Shown piece after piece: positions 8,490 to 17,464 of a DNA stretch of 34,034 nt. Source of the stretch: Bradyrhizobium centrolobii. Lineage in GTDB: Bacteria; Pseudomonadota; Alphaproteobacteria; Rhizobiales; Xanthobacteraceae. Below the pieces are notes generated by a model that saw only the letters and a list, made by a program, of their open reading frames with translations, did not search any database and had not been told where the DNA came from. Position numbers and translations under genes: made by a program. Where the stretch lies: the NCBI RefSeq assembly GCF_001641635.1, contig NZ_LUUB01000021.1, positions 1 to 34,034 of the forward strand, in the 5' to 3' direction. Each line of letters starts with the position of its first letter. Position 1 is the stretch's first letter.

Positions 8490-9878
8490 ATGCGGATATT
8501 GGTGATAGGGATAAACTATGCCCCTGATCTGATCGGCGTTGCGAAATACACCACAGAGTTCTGCGAGAACCTCGCCGACTGGGGCCACGAGGTCCGCGTG
8601 GTCACCGCCCCGCCCTATTATCCCGACTGGAGCATCCCACCGGCTTATCGTTCCCTATGGTATCGCCGTGAGCGTCTGAACGATGTCGACGTTATCAGGG
8701 CACCGATCTACGTACCGGGCAAGCCTTCCGGCGCGAGGCGGCTGCTTCACCACGCCTCCTTCCTCGTCTCGGCCGCCGCGCCCCTGCTGTCGAGCGCGCT
8801 GTGGTGGCGTCCCGATATCGTATTCGTGGTGGCACCATCCCTGCTCTCCGCGCCCATGGCGGCGCTGGCCGCGAGCGTCTCCGGCGCATCCTCCTGGGTC
8901 CACGTTCAGGATCTCGAAGTGGACGCCGCGTTCGAAGTCGGGCTGCTCCGCAGCGGCGTGACGCGCAGGGTGATGGCCACGGTGGAACGATGGATCCTGC
9001 GTTCCTTCGACCGCGTCTCCACGATTTCGGCGCAGATGGTCCGGCGTCTCGAGCACAAGGGCATCACGCCGGCACGCTTGCGCGAGTTCAGGAACTGGAT
9101 CGATACGAGCCTCGTCCGCCCCGGCAGCAATCAGACGCAGCTCCGCGCCGAACTGGGGCTGGCACCAAATGATGTCGTGGCGCTCTACTCGGGCGCGATG
9201 TCGAACAAGCAGGGGCTGGAGCTGGTCGTCGAAGCCGCCACCGCGCTCAAGGACAGCCACCCCGCGGTGAAATTCGTACTTTGCGGCAACGGCCCGGTCA
9301 AACCGGCGCTGATGCAGCAGGCCGCCGGTCTGCCCAACGTAGCGTTCCTCGACCTGCAGCCGCTCGACCGTGTCTCGGAACTGCTCAACACCGCCGACAT
9401 CCAGCTACTGCCGCAGAAGGGCGAGATCGCCGATCTGGTTCTGCCATCCAAGCTGGCCGGCATGCTCGCTTCCGGACGGCCGCTGATCGCGATGGCCGAG
9501 CCGGGCACGGGGATCGCGTCCGAGGTGGACGGTGCCGGTCTCGTCATTGCGCCGGGCGACGCCGGCGCGCTCGCGTCCGCCGTGATTGCGCTGGCGCAAG
9601 ACGCGGCATTGCGGTCACGCCTCGGCGCCGTCGCGCGCGCGCGTGCCGAGCAAAAATGGGACCGCGTCTCGATCATCCGGTCGCTCGAACGCGAGTTCAT
9701 GGCTCTTCCGCAACGGATCGCTGCAGCCGCGCAGCCCATGCCGCAGCCGGCGATGCCGGCGCGCCCCATCGAGCAGGTTACGACCGGCAGCCGGCGGCGG
9801 CCGGAGTCGTCGGGCCGGCTGTTCCCGCGACCATCGATGCGCCCTCAGGCGAGAGGTATCAGCTCCGGAAAGGAGTAG
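8490..9878 (+). CDS. WcaI-family glycosyltransferase
   Basis: A GT-B glycosyltransferase of about 462 residues resembling the colanic-acid enzyme WcaI. The N-terminal strand MRILVIGINYAPDLIGVAKY is followed by GHEVRVVTAPPYYPDW and a membrane-proximal hydrophobic stretch around SFLVSAAAPLLSSALWW. WVHVQDLEVDAAFEVG is highly typical of this family. The C-terminal domain includes VALYSGAMSNKQGLE and LPSKLAGMLASGRPLIAM. The ATG at 8490 is chosen because AGGG lies at 8481-8484, 5 nt upstream, and because it starts exactly at the first beta-strand; ATGs at 8403 and 8478 would add a nonconserved leader. The last 50 or so residues are Pro/Arg-rich and look nonconserved. In WcaI the donor is thought to be GDP-fucose; that fits local gmd/fcl but is inference. 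Confidence 0.88.
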   Translation: MRILVIGINYAPDLIGVAKYTTEFCENLADWGHEVRVVTAPPYYPDWSIPPAYRSLWYRRERLNDVDVIRAPIYVPGKPSGARRLLHHASFLVSAAAPLLSSALWWRPDIVFVVAPSLLSAPMAALAASVSGASSWVHVQDLEVDAAFEVGLLRSGVTRRVMATVERWILRSFDRVSTISAQMVRRLEHKGITPARLREFRNWIDTSLVRPGSNQTQLRAELGLAPNDVVALYSGAMSNKQGLELVVEAATALKDSHPAVKFVLCGNGPVKPALMQQAAGLPNVAFLDLQPLDRVSELLNTADIQLLPQKGEIADLVLPSKLAGMLASGRPLIAMAEPGTGIASEVDGAGLVIAPGDAGALASAVIALAQDAALRSRLGAVARARAEQKWDRVSIIRSLEREFMALPQRIAAAAQPMPQPAMPARPIEQVTTGSRRRPESSGRLFPRPSMRPQARGISSGKE

Positions 9879-9944
9879 ATTGAGACGAGATCTTCGCGGA
9901 TCTTCCCTGTCGCGGCGGATACTTTGCTGGTTGCTCGGGGCGGA

Positions 9945-11297
9945 TCAGCTCCGGCGGCGCAAGTAGCGGTGCCCAACATAGAGTCCGACAACGTTGAGGA
10001 CCACCTCGCCCGCGGCGAAAGCATAAACGTGAAGTGTCGAAATCAGCGCATAGCTCGCGAGGATTCCCGCGACCGATCCCACGGCAAGAGCCCAGGCGCT
10101 GGCGCCATAGGCTCCGAGCGCGGCCAGGCCCTGCATCATCATCAATAGCAGCGACATCGTCAGGATCGTGGGCATGAAGCCGGCAATGGTGATCGCGGCG
10201 CGATGCAGGCTGAAGTCCGGCACCGCCGCAGCGATGCCCGCAACAGCGGTGGCGCCAAGCGCGAACACCACAGCGCAATAGAGCGCCATCCGCTGCGCGC
10301 CAAGCATGCTGACGAGACTGTTCTTTCCGGTTCCCGACAGTTTCTCGACGAGGCCAGGGAATTCAACGCGCAGAACAAATCCGATGATCTGGGTCGCCGC
10401 CGTCACGACCTGCTTGGCGTAGACGAACAGCGCGGTCATCTCCGCGCCAAGATAGGCCGAGCTCAACACGAGCTGAGCTCGCATGTTGATCTGCCCCGGC
10501 AGGAGCTGGAACGATAACGCCCCACCGTCTCTGAGCGCGCTGACCAATCCCGCGCGCGTCAATTTCTGTAGCTGCGGGTACCAGCCTTTGCGCGCCAGCG
10601 CCGTCCATTGCGCGACCAGCGTCGAGAGATATCCGGTCGAGAAAGCGCCGCCCAGGATCGCGCCGGCCGTCTCGGCAGATTTGTGGCTTGCCAGCGCAAG
10701 TCCGGCGGCCGTCACCATGTAGGCCGCCGATCCCGTAATCCCGCTGACGCCGCTGAGCCTCAAACCGTCGAGCAGGCCAACGCCGTTCACGGCCCAGAGC
10801 AACAATCCGGGAAGCGCAAGCGCGACGTACCATCGCGAAAAGCCGTCGGACGAAAATCCCCAGACATAAACGATAGCAGCCGCACCGATCAGCGAGGCTA
10901 CCGCGAGCCTGATCGCGCTCGTCTCGCAAAAGACCCGCCATACCTGCTCGCGTGACGTCCGCCCGGACGACCAATGCGCGACGGCGCGGGCGAGTGTCGT
11001 ACTCGCCCCGACATCGACCAGAATGATGCCCAGGATGGCAAAGGAATAATGCGTACCGAATGCCGCGAGGAGCTCATACTCGCCCGCCGCCACGAGCATG
11101 GTCTGGACAAGGAAGATCGCGCCTTGACCGAGCCCGAGCCCGGCAACCAGCAAACCGACGTTGACGATCTGTCGCCATCGGCCGCGAGCGGACGCCAGCA
11201 GACCGGCGACACGCCGTCGCATAGGGGGCGATGACGACTTCGTGGACCCCTGTGCTCCCGCTGACGCACTGACGCTCGCCGCACTCGTTTCAAGCAT
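9945..11297 (-). CDS. Wzx-like polysaccharide flippase / polysaccharide biosynthesis membrane protein
   Basis: A 450-residue polytopic membrane protein of the MATE/MVF-like polysaccharide exporter group. After a Ser/Ala-rich cytoplasmic N-terminus (about residues 1-40) come roughly 12 hydrophobic helices, for example IVNVGLLVAGLGLGQGAIFL and AAFGTHYSFAILGIILVDVG. No soluble domain is present. It would flip lipid-linked oligosaccharides from the cytoplasmic to the periplasmic leaflet, where a Wzy-type enzyme acts. It is convergent with the WcaI-type gene (66-nt gap) and divergent from the TPR/OGT gene. Sequence is divergent enough that the substrate cannot be guessed. Fold assignment is by hydrophobic pattern and context rather than by a sharp motif. 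Confidence 0.78.
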   Translation of the reverse strand: MLETSAASVSASAGAQGSTKSSSPPMRRRVAGLLASARGRWRQIVNVGLLVAGLGLGQGAIFLVQTMLVAAGEYELLAAFGTHYSFAILGIILVDVGASTTLARAVAHWSSGRTSREQVWRVFCETSAIRLAVASLIGAAAIVYVWGFSSDGFSRWYVALALPGLLLWAVNGVGLLDGLRLSGVSGITGSAAYMVTAAGLALASHKSAETAGAILGGAFSTGYLSTLVAQWTALARKGWYPQLQKLTRAGLVSALRDGGALSFQLLPGQINMRAQLVLSSAYLGAEMTALFVYAKQVVTAATQIIGFVLRVEFPGLVEKLSGTGKNSLVSMLGAQRMALYCAVVFALGATAVAGIAAAVPDFSLHRAAITIAGFMPTILTMSLLLMMMQGLAALGAYGASAWALAVGSVAGILASYALISTLHVYAFAAGEVVLNVVGLYVGHRYLRRRS

Positions 11298-11534
11298 GAT
11301 GTTTTCTAGAGAACCCGCACGCCCGCTGGGGCGCCGGCCCGATCTTCCCAGCTTAAGTCACACTGCGTGATACCTTTACTATTGTGAATATGACGGCGTG
11401 ATATCGCATGTTCACATATAATCTCAACCAGCATTTCTGATGTCACAGTCCCGTACAATTGGAGACATAGAAGACCGGATCGGGCACCAGCGGAGCGAAG
11501 CACGCGGCTGGATATCCACGGCACGGTTTGAGCG
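11298..11534. promoter_or_regulatory. Divergent AT-rich promoter region, flippase / TPR-OGT
   Basis: A gap of about 240 bases between divergent genes. The segment near 11355-11450 is AT-rich and contains GTGATA twice, including GTGATATC at 11398-11405, plus TGTGA at 11383-11387 and TTCACA at 11411-11416. These words echo the gap upstream of the WcaI-type gene. It should hold the promoters for both flanking genes. No exact promoter boxes are assigned. Confidence 0.45.
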
Positions 11535-14102
11535 ATGCGCAAAGAGGGACAGATACTGGATCGGGCGCTTTCCCTGCACGACAAGGGAGATATCGCCGGC
11601 GCCGCCAAACTGTACCGGCGCATCATCGCTGCCAATCCCAACAATCACGCGGCGTTGCACTTTTTGGGCGTGGCCGAGGCCACGGGGGGAAATATCGCCC
11701 GCGCCAAGTCGCTGATGAAGCGCTCGCTGGAGTCCAAGCCGGTCAATTTGCAGTTCATCGAGAACTACGCTGCCATCCTGCATCGGGCCGGCGAGCACGA
11801 CGAGCTGATCCGGCTGTGCCAGCACGGCCTGCAATTCGCACCAAGCAGCCTCGGGCTGCTGCACGCAGGCGCGGCCGGCCTCCTGGCACTCGGCCGCTAT
11901 CCGGAAGCCATCGAACGGCTGACGCGGCTCGCGACCCATCATCCCCGCCATTTCCCGGCGCACTTCATGCTGGGCTCCGCGCTGGCGAAGACGCGGCAGT
12001 ACGAACCCGCGCTCGCGTCCTATGACCGCGCCTTGCAGCTACGGCCGCAGCTTGCCGAAGCCCATCTCGACAAGGGCACGATCCACTTCACGACCCGCCG
12101 CTATGACGATGCGCTTCTCGCCTATGACGAGGCTCTCGCACTTCGGCCCGATTTCGCCGGGGCGGCGCTCGGCCGCTGCTACACGCTGATCCAATTGGGC
12201 CGGCGCGAGGACGCGCTGGCCGCCGCCGACCTCGCCTTGCGGCTGCAACCGAACCTGGCCGAGGCCTGGATCGGCCGCGGCAATGCCCTGCTTGATCTCG
12301 GTCACCTCGACGAAGCAGCGGCAGCTTACGATCGCGCGCTCGCGGCCCGGCCCCAGCTCGCAGCGGCCTGGTGCGGCCAGGGCAACGTGCTGCTGCGATC
12401 CGGACGCCAGAGAGACGCGGAAATCGCCTTCGACCGCGCCATCGCGGCGGATGCCGCGTTCGCCGAGGCCTGGCTCGGCCGCGGAACGCTGGCGCTTTCG
12501 CTTGGTCGCCACGACGAGGCGTCGGTCGCGCTCGACCGGGCGATTGGCCTCAATCCGAACCTTGCGGACGCCTGGCTCGCCAAGGGCCAGGTCGCCTATC
12601 TCGAGAAGCGCTACGACGAGGCGTTGACGGCGTGGAATAGCGTGCTCGCCCTCAACCCGGATCATTCGGCGGTCGCCGCCGCGTGTCTGCGCATCAAGAT
12701 GCATCTCTGTGACTGGGCCGATTTCGAGCCTGCTTGCGCATCCCTGAGATCAGCCGTTCGCAGCGGGAAGATCGTGGCACCGTTCATGTTCGTTGCGGTT
12801 CCGTCCACGACGGCGGAGCAGCTTCAATGCGCGCAGTCGTGGGTCGCACAGAGCTTCCGCTTTCAGAACGCTCCGGTCTGGCACGGTGAGCGTCGCGACC
12901 ACGACCGCATCCGCATCGGCTATCTCTCCGCGGATTTTCATCAGCATGCGACCTCGCAATTGATGGCGGGCGTGTTCGAGCATCACGACAGGGCGCGCTT
13001 CGAGGTCAGCGCAATCTCGATCGGCCCGAACGACGGCTCGGACATGCGCCGGCGGATCGAAGCGGCATTCGACCGCTTTGTCGACGCCAGGCTGCGCGGC
13101 GATGCCGATATCGCCGAGCTCGTGAAGGCTCTGGGGATCGACATCTTGGTCGACCTGAAGGGATATACCCAGGACGCGCGCATCGGCATTTTGGCCATGC
13201 GCCCCGCTCCGATCCAGGTCAACTATCTCGGTTTTCCAGGCACCATTGGCGCCGGCTTCATCGACTACATCATTGCCGACCGGCACGCCATTCCCGAGGA
13301 AGATTTCGCCGCTTACGCGGAGAAGGTCGTCTGGCTGCCGGAAAGCTATCAGGCGAACGACCGCAATCGCGCCATCGCGGACGCGCCCCCCGTCCGCGCC
13401 GCGCAAGGACTTGCCGAGGACGCCTTCGTCTTCTGCTGCTTCAACGACAACTACAAGATCACGCCCGACGTCTTCTCCTCCTGGATGCGGATACTCACCA
13501 CTGTAGAGAACAGCGTGCTTTGGCTGTTCGAGGACAATCGGAGGGCAGCGGACAATCTTCGCCGCGAGGCGGCGGCAAGAGGCGTCGCGCCGGAGCGGCT
13601 CGTCTTCGCCAGCCGGCTACCCACCCCCGATCATCTTGCGCGGCATCGCTGCGCGGATCTTTTCCTCGATACGCTTCCCTACGGTGCCCATACCACGGCG
13701 AGCGATGCGCTCTGGACTTGCCTGCCGGTCGTGACCTGCCTCGGCGAGACATTCGCCGGCCGCGTCGGCGCGAGCCTGCTCAACGCTATCCGCCTGCCGG
13801 AGCTGGTCACCACCACGCCGGCCGCCTACGAGCAATTGGCGATCGCGCTCGCGCGCGATCCTCAGCGGCTTACCGCACTCAGAGCGAAACTGGCGCTCAA
13901 TCGGTTGCGAACGCCATTGTACGACACCGAGCAGTTCACCCGCGACATCGAGGCAGCCTACTTCGCCATGGTGGAACGGCAACGTGCGGGGCTTCCGCCC
14001 GACCGTATTCGTGTGGAGCGATCGACGGCCGAAAGCTGGCCGGCCGTAACGCCAGGTCCGGTGCGTGCGACCGCCCCCGCGGCATCGGACATCCGGGCAT
14101 GA
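11535..14102 (+). CDS. TPR-repeat O-GlcNAc transferase-like (SPINDLY-like, GT41) glycosyltransferase
   Basis: An 855-residue protein with two parts. Residues 1 to about 400 are a run of roughly ten tetratricopeptide repeats (for example ALASYDRALQLRPQLAEAHL and EAAAAYDRALAARPQLAAAW). Residues from about 455 to 840 form a GT41 catalytic region. RIRIGYLSADFHQHATS places His471 where human OGT has its His498, NDNYKITP places Lys641 where OGT has its phosphate-binding Lys842, and PYGAHTTASDALW with GETFAGRVGAS matches the nucleotide-sugar site. Family members add GlcNAc or, in plant SPINDLY, fucose to Ser/Thr of cytoplasmic proteins. There is no signal peptide, so it acts in the cytoplasm. Its stop overlaps the start of the O-antigen polymerase/ligase gene by ATGA. 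The C-terminal 30 residues are low-complexity. Confidence 0.93.
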   Translation: MRKEGQILDRALSLHDKGDIAGAAKLYRRIIAANPNNHAALHFLGVAEATGGNIARAKSLMKRSLESKPVNLQFIENYAAILHRAGEHDELIRLCQHGLQFAPSSLGLLHAGAAGLLALGRYPEAIERLTRLATHHPRHFPAHFMLGSALAKTRQYEPALASYDRALQLRPQLAEAHLDKGTIHFTTRRYDDALLAYDEALALRPDFAGAALGRCYTLIQLGRREDALAAADLALRLQPNLAEAWIGRGNALLDLGHLDEAAAAYDRALAARPQLAAAWCGQGNVLLRSGRQRDAEIAFDRAIAADAAFAEAWLGRGTLALSLGRHDEASVALDRAIGLNPNLADAWLAKGQVAYLEKRYDEALTAWNSVLALNPDHSAVAAACLRIKMHLCDWADFEPACASLRSAVRSGKIVAPFMFVAVPSTTAEQLQCAQSWVAQSFRFQNAPVWHGERRDHDRIRIGYLSADFHQHATSQLMAGVFEHHDRARFEVSAISIGPNDGSDMRRRIEAAFDRFVDARLRGDADIAELVKALGIDILVDLKGYTQDARIGILAMRPAPIQVNYLGFPGTIGAGFIDYIIADRHAIPEEDFAAYAEKVVWLPESYQANDRNRAIADAPPVRAAQGLAEDAFVFCCFNDNYKITPDVFSSWMRILTTVENSVLWLFEDNRRAADNLRREAAARGVAPERLVFASRLPTPDHLARHRCADLFLDTLPYGAHTTASDALWTCLPVVTCLGETFAGRVGASLLNAIRLPELVTTTPAAYEQLAIALARDPQRLTALRAKLALNRLRTPLYDTEQFTRDIEAAYFAMVERQRAGLPPDRIRVERSTAESWPAVTPGPVRATAPAASDIRA

Positions 14103-15283
14103 CCTTTCGCAACGATCGCATCTCCGTGATTGCCGCCTCAGCGGCCTTCTCGGCATGGTGCGCGCTTTTGAGCTATCCCATGATCAGCGAGAGTTACGCG
14201 CTCTACGCGACTTGCCAGGCCATCGGACTGGGTCTGTTCATTGTGACGATGACCCTCGCCTATTCTGGCCGTTTCGCTGCGACCGCGGCCAGCATGGACC
14301 ATGCCCAGATCATCACCTTCCTGATCATCTATCTGTCCCTTCCACTTCAACTGCACGACGGTGAATTGGATATCCTCAGCGGGATTTTCTATACGTGCCT
14401 CCTGCCGCTCATGGCGCTGACGCTGTCGGTCCTCTGGACGATGCAGCCTGCCGATTTCGAGCGCTGCATGACCGTTACCTCGATTGTGCTGTGCCTGTTC
14501 GGCATTTCTGCAATCGCGGTCTATGGATGGCCGGAGGGCCGGACCATTGGCGGCCTTCTTCACCCGAACCTTTATTCGGCCCCCCTGCTCGCTGCATTCG
14601 TGTTTTCGCAATTTCGTCCCGGCATGGTCGGGATCATCGTGCGCATCCTGTGCTTTGGAATGATTGCACTGGTCAGTTCGCGCTACGCTCTGATCGGCTG
14701 CGTGATCGCGCTCGTGCTGCATGAAATGACGTTCGACCCGCTGAGCCCGACGAAACTTGCAGTGCCAGTCATTGCGCTCGCTGCAGGCATCGTTTTCTGG
14801 CCGCAGATCGCTGCCATCATAGCGCTCGACGACCCCGACCGTGGCACGTCCTCGGGCTTCACAGGACGCGATGACCTCTGGCAGCTCGCGCTGGATGCAA
14901 TCACCGACAGTCCGTTCGGCGTTGGCTTCAAGCGTGCAATCGGGAACGAGGGGGGCCACAACGGCTATCTCAAACTCCTCGTGGAGTTCGGCGTTCCCGG
15001 CGGCGCAGTGCTCATCTCGCTTCTTGCATATAGCATCGTTGCCGCCTGTATTGTCGCCTGCTCGGCTGCCGGAAAGAGCCGGCAACAGCATCGGTTCGAC
15101 TGCGCCCGCTTTGGCGGCATGGGCGCCTTGTATTTTGGCGCGTTCTTCCAGCCACAGGTCTTCAGCCTCGGCGATGCCTTCGCGGTATCCTTCATGCTCT
15201 TGTTGTTCAAGCCAGGACTGACATCGAGTCAGGCCCGAGACCCGATCGTGGCGGGAGGGCGAACGCAGCTACGGCAACGTTAG
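14099..15283 (+). CDS. O-antigen polymerase/ligase family membrane protein (Wzy/WaaL-like)
   Basis: A 394-residue polytopic membrane protein of the O-antigen ligase-like family (PF04932 type). Hydrophobic helices occupy most of the chain. Family landmarks are GRTIGGLLHPNLYSAPLLA, then the periplasmic-loop pattern GRDDLWQLALDAI followed by SPFGVGF and GHNGYLKLLVEFGVPGGAV, which holds the conserved His. These enzymes polymerise repeat units in the periplasm or ligate them to an acceptor (lipid A core or protein); sequence alone does not separate the roles. The start at 14099 is chosen because its ATGA overlaps the stop of the TPR/OGT gene and because the first helix follows directly; the frame is open much further upstream but only as a shadow of that gene. 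Confidence 0.87.
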   Translation: MTFRNDRISVIAASAAFSAWCALLSYPMISESYALYATCQAIGLGLFIVTMTLAYSGRFAATAASMDHAQIITFLIIYLSLPLQLHDGELDILSGIFYTCLLPLMALTLSVLWTMQPADFERCMTVTSIVLCLFGISAIAVYGWPEGRTIGGLLHPNLYSAPLLAAFVFSQFRPGMVGIIVRILCFGMIALVSSRYALIGCVIALVLHEMTFDPLSPTKLAVPVIALAAGIVFWPQIAAIIALDDPDRGTSSGFTGRDDLWQLALDAITDSPFGVGFKRAIGNEGGHNGYLKLLVEFGVPGGAVLISLLAYSIVAACIVACSAAGKSRQQHRFDCARFGGMGALYFGAFFQPQVFSLGDAFAVSFMLLLFKPGLTSSQARDPIVAGGRTQLRQR

Positions 15284-15348
15284 ACGGCACGAACCGCGAA
15301 AAGCCCGTGCGTTCGCCGGGCGCGGCCCGCGTCAGCCTTGCCGAACTT

Positions 15349-16734
15349 TCAGATCTCGGCTGCGGATCGATTGAACCGCGGCCTCGCGACGAGCCGGAGA
15401 GCTCGATGCCACAGCGCCGCTGGCCATTTGGAATCCATGCAGGGGCGCTCGACCAGCACATAAAAGAGCATTCCCACCAGCAAGACGATTGGCACCAGGA
15501 CGGCCCAGGAGATCAACCAAGCCTCGGCCAAAGACCTGAACGCGACAAACTTCGCCAGGATCTGGGCCGTAGCGTGAGCGACCGGCAAATGGACGAGGTA
15601 TATTGAGTAGCAGGCCCCCCCGATCAGCGCGATCCAGGGAAGCCCCAGGAACGCCTTCGACCAAGTTCCCCGGGCCGCCGCCATGAACAGGAGCAGGATG
15701 CAGGTCGCCCGGAAGAGATCGTTGGCCACTTCGAGGTGAAAAGGCAGATTGAGCTGCAGATTGAACTGTACGGCTCCCGTGAACAGGACGCCGACCAGTC
15801 CGAATACAAATCCGATGTCGAAAACCGCCCTGCGCGGCAAGGCGAATACGTTCTTCCAAAGGCTGTAATCGCACGCGACGATACCGAGCATGAAACCGTA
15901 GGACTCGGCCAAGAGCGTGTTTCTAAGTACGCCCGTTCGCTCCAAACGGTCCGAAATGACCTCGCCGAGCACCAGGAGAACGACCGTGAGGGCCGAGCCG
16001 ACCGCGATGCGAAGCCGATGGGTACGGATCCTGCCGTAGACGTACAGGATCATCGGGGCAAGGATGTAGAACTGAACCTCTCTTTCCAGTGACCACGTGG
16101 GCGGGTTTAGCCGAGGATGCTCACCGAACACGAGCGAATGCGAGTAGGTCAGGCTGGCTATCAGGCTCTGCCAAAGGGGCGCCTCCGTGAAGTAAAAATT
16201 TGGCGCCTCGGTCGGCGCGGGAACGACCGCGAGCACCGCAAAACAGCCCAACATCGCCAGGATGTAGGGAGGCTCTAACCTGGTAAGGCGCCGCAAGAAG
16301 AAATGTTTGAGAGACGGCGGCCTTCCCGACAGGAACGGATATGCAATGATGTATCCGCTGATGAAGAAGAACAGTGAAACGCCTAGCGATCCGTGCGGCA
16401 GATACTGCGCGATCGCAGCCTCGGCGCTGGAGGGATGCTGATAGAGCCGCTCACCGCGCGTCCCCGCATGATAGATCAGCACCGAGAAAATCGCGAGGAA
16501 CCTTAGACCGTCGATCTGCGGGACGTATGTGGTGCTCGTCGTGACGCGAGACAGCGTGGCCGGAAGTCTCCCTAGCCAGGAAAGCACATGATGCTCCGAT
16601 TTATCTTCGGCAGCACCTGATGGAGGCGGCAGGACCATCTCCTCGTCGGCGGCGCGGGCTTTCAGCGCGATCGGAATGCCATCGGGGCCGGCTGGGTTCA
16701 CGATTGAACCGGCATCATTGAGGCGGGTTAACAT
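15349..16734 (-). CDS. Acyltransferase-3 family membrane protein
   Basis: A protein of 461 residues with a hydrophilic N-terminus of about 70 residues and then an acyltransferase-3 domain (PF01757 type) of about ten membrane helices. Landmarks are YVPQIDGLRFLAIFSVLIYH with the conserved His, LGVSLFFFISGYIIAYPFL, FFLRRLTRLEPPYIL and NPPTWSLEREVQFYI. Such proteins O-acylate surface sugars (LPS O-antigen, exopolysaccharide). The start is decided by GGGGAAGG at 16744-16751, 9 nt before ATG 16734; an ATG at 16803 lacks such a site, and the longer open frame overlaps gspM in the wrong frame. It is convergent with the polymerase/ligase gene and lies about 170 bases after gspM on the same strand, so gsp read-through is possible. 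Confidence 0.9.
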   Translation of the reverse strand: MLTRLNDAGSIVNPAGPDGIPIALKARAADEEMVLPPPSGAAEDKSEHHVLSWLGRLPATLSRVTTSTTYVPQIDGLRFLAIFSVLIYHAGTRGERLYQHPSSAEAAIAQYLPHGSLGVSLFFFISGYIIAYPFLSGRPPSLKHFFLRRLTRLEPPYILAMLGCFAVLAVVPAPTEAPNFYFTEAPLWQSLIASLTYSHSLVFGEHPRLNPPTWSLEREVQFYILAPMILYVYGRIRTHRLRIAVGSALTVVLLVLGEVISDRLERTGVLRNTLLAESYGFMLGIVACDYSLWKNVFALPRRAVFDIGFVFGLVGVLFTGAVQFNLQLNLPFHLEVANDLFRATCILLLFMAAARGTWSKAFLGLPWIALIGGACYSIYLVHLPVAHATAQILAKFVAFRSLAEAWLISWAVLVPIVLLVGMLFYVLVERPCMDSKWPAALWHRALRLVARPRFNRSAAEI

Positions 16735-16906
16735 GATCAACAACCTTCCCCGGCTACCCGGCCAGCCCGAGCGGCATTGCCGTCGTGGCGTTATCTCGAT
16801 CATGTTGTTATGAGAATATCTGTCCAGCTTCAATGTTATTATTAACGTTGCAGGATTTTTGGTTCGCGCAGGCAGAGCGGCCAGAACCGCACCAAAATCC
16901 GCCTGC

Positions 16907-17464
16907 TCAGTTGGCGCTTTGACGCTGCGCCGAGATGCCGAGGACAAGGCGCAGCTTGCTGTTGTCGGTGCTGCCCGTGGCAGCCTGGACGACCAACTCA
17001 TCGATGAACAGGAACGGCATGCCAGCCTCCAGATCGTAAAGGAGCGGCTGGAGGGACGCGGCGGGGAGTTCGATATTGAACGTCGCCGAGACGAAGCCGG
17101 ATTTGGCGAGCGGCCCCTGGATATCGACCTGTGACGACAGCGTGTTACCGTTGGCGCGCTTGGTCGCCGCAAGCACCCGCTGGAGCAGCATGGCGCTCGC
17201 GACCGATACCGTCTGTCCCTCGAGGAAGGCCGATCCAGTCGGCACGCTGACGTCGTTTCGGACAGCAGAGCGCTGCGCAGGTTGCCGGGCTTCCAGCGTC
17301 TGAAGGATCTCCGCGCTTGATGCCGCCGCGTCGCGGCTGCTCAAGATCTCGAATACGGTTTGCACCGTCGTGAATGCAAACAGCACGACCAGCGCCACAT
17401 AGGCCGCGACCGCGGCGATCGGAAACCGGGCGAGGTAGCCTTCAAACTTCTGCATGCTGATCAT
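16907..17464 (-). CDS. gspM: Type II secretion protein GspM-like (T2SSM_b type)
   Basis: A 185-residue protein with a short cytoplasmic N-terminus, one membrane helix near residues 14-38 (FPIAAVAAYVALVVLFAFTT) and a periplasmic domain. That topology and its place directly after gspL identify the inner-membrane platform subunit GspM. The domain ends with a ferredoxin-like pattern, LYDLEAGMPFLFIDELVVQA, as in the alphaproteobacterial GspM variant. The ATG at 17464 overlaps the gspL stop (ATGA). It is the last gsp gene of the operon; no gspN follows. Length is similar to other GspM proteins. Assignment rests on topology and order more than on sharp motifs. Confidence 0.82.
   Translation of the reverse strand: MISMQKFEGYLARFPIAAVAAYVALVVLFAFTTVQTVFEILSSRDAAASSAEILQTLEARQPAQRSAVRNDVSVPTGSAFLEGQTVSVASAMLLQRVLAATKRANGNTLSSQVDIQGPLAKSGFVSATFNIELPAASLQPLLYDLEAGMPFLFIDELVVQAATGSTDNSKLRLVLGISAQRQSAN

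Noticed and set aside
13520..14098. N-terminal extension of the polymerase/ligase frame
   Set aside because: This stretch is an out-of-frame shadow of the OGT-like gene; the membrane protein starts at 14099 with an ATGA overlap.
16735..17172. Acyltransferase-3 protein starting at 17172 with about 150 extra residues
   Set aside because: The extension overlaps gspM out of frame and lacks a ribosome-binding site; ATG 16734 has a strong one.
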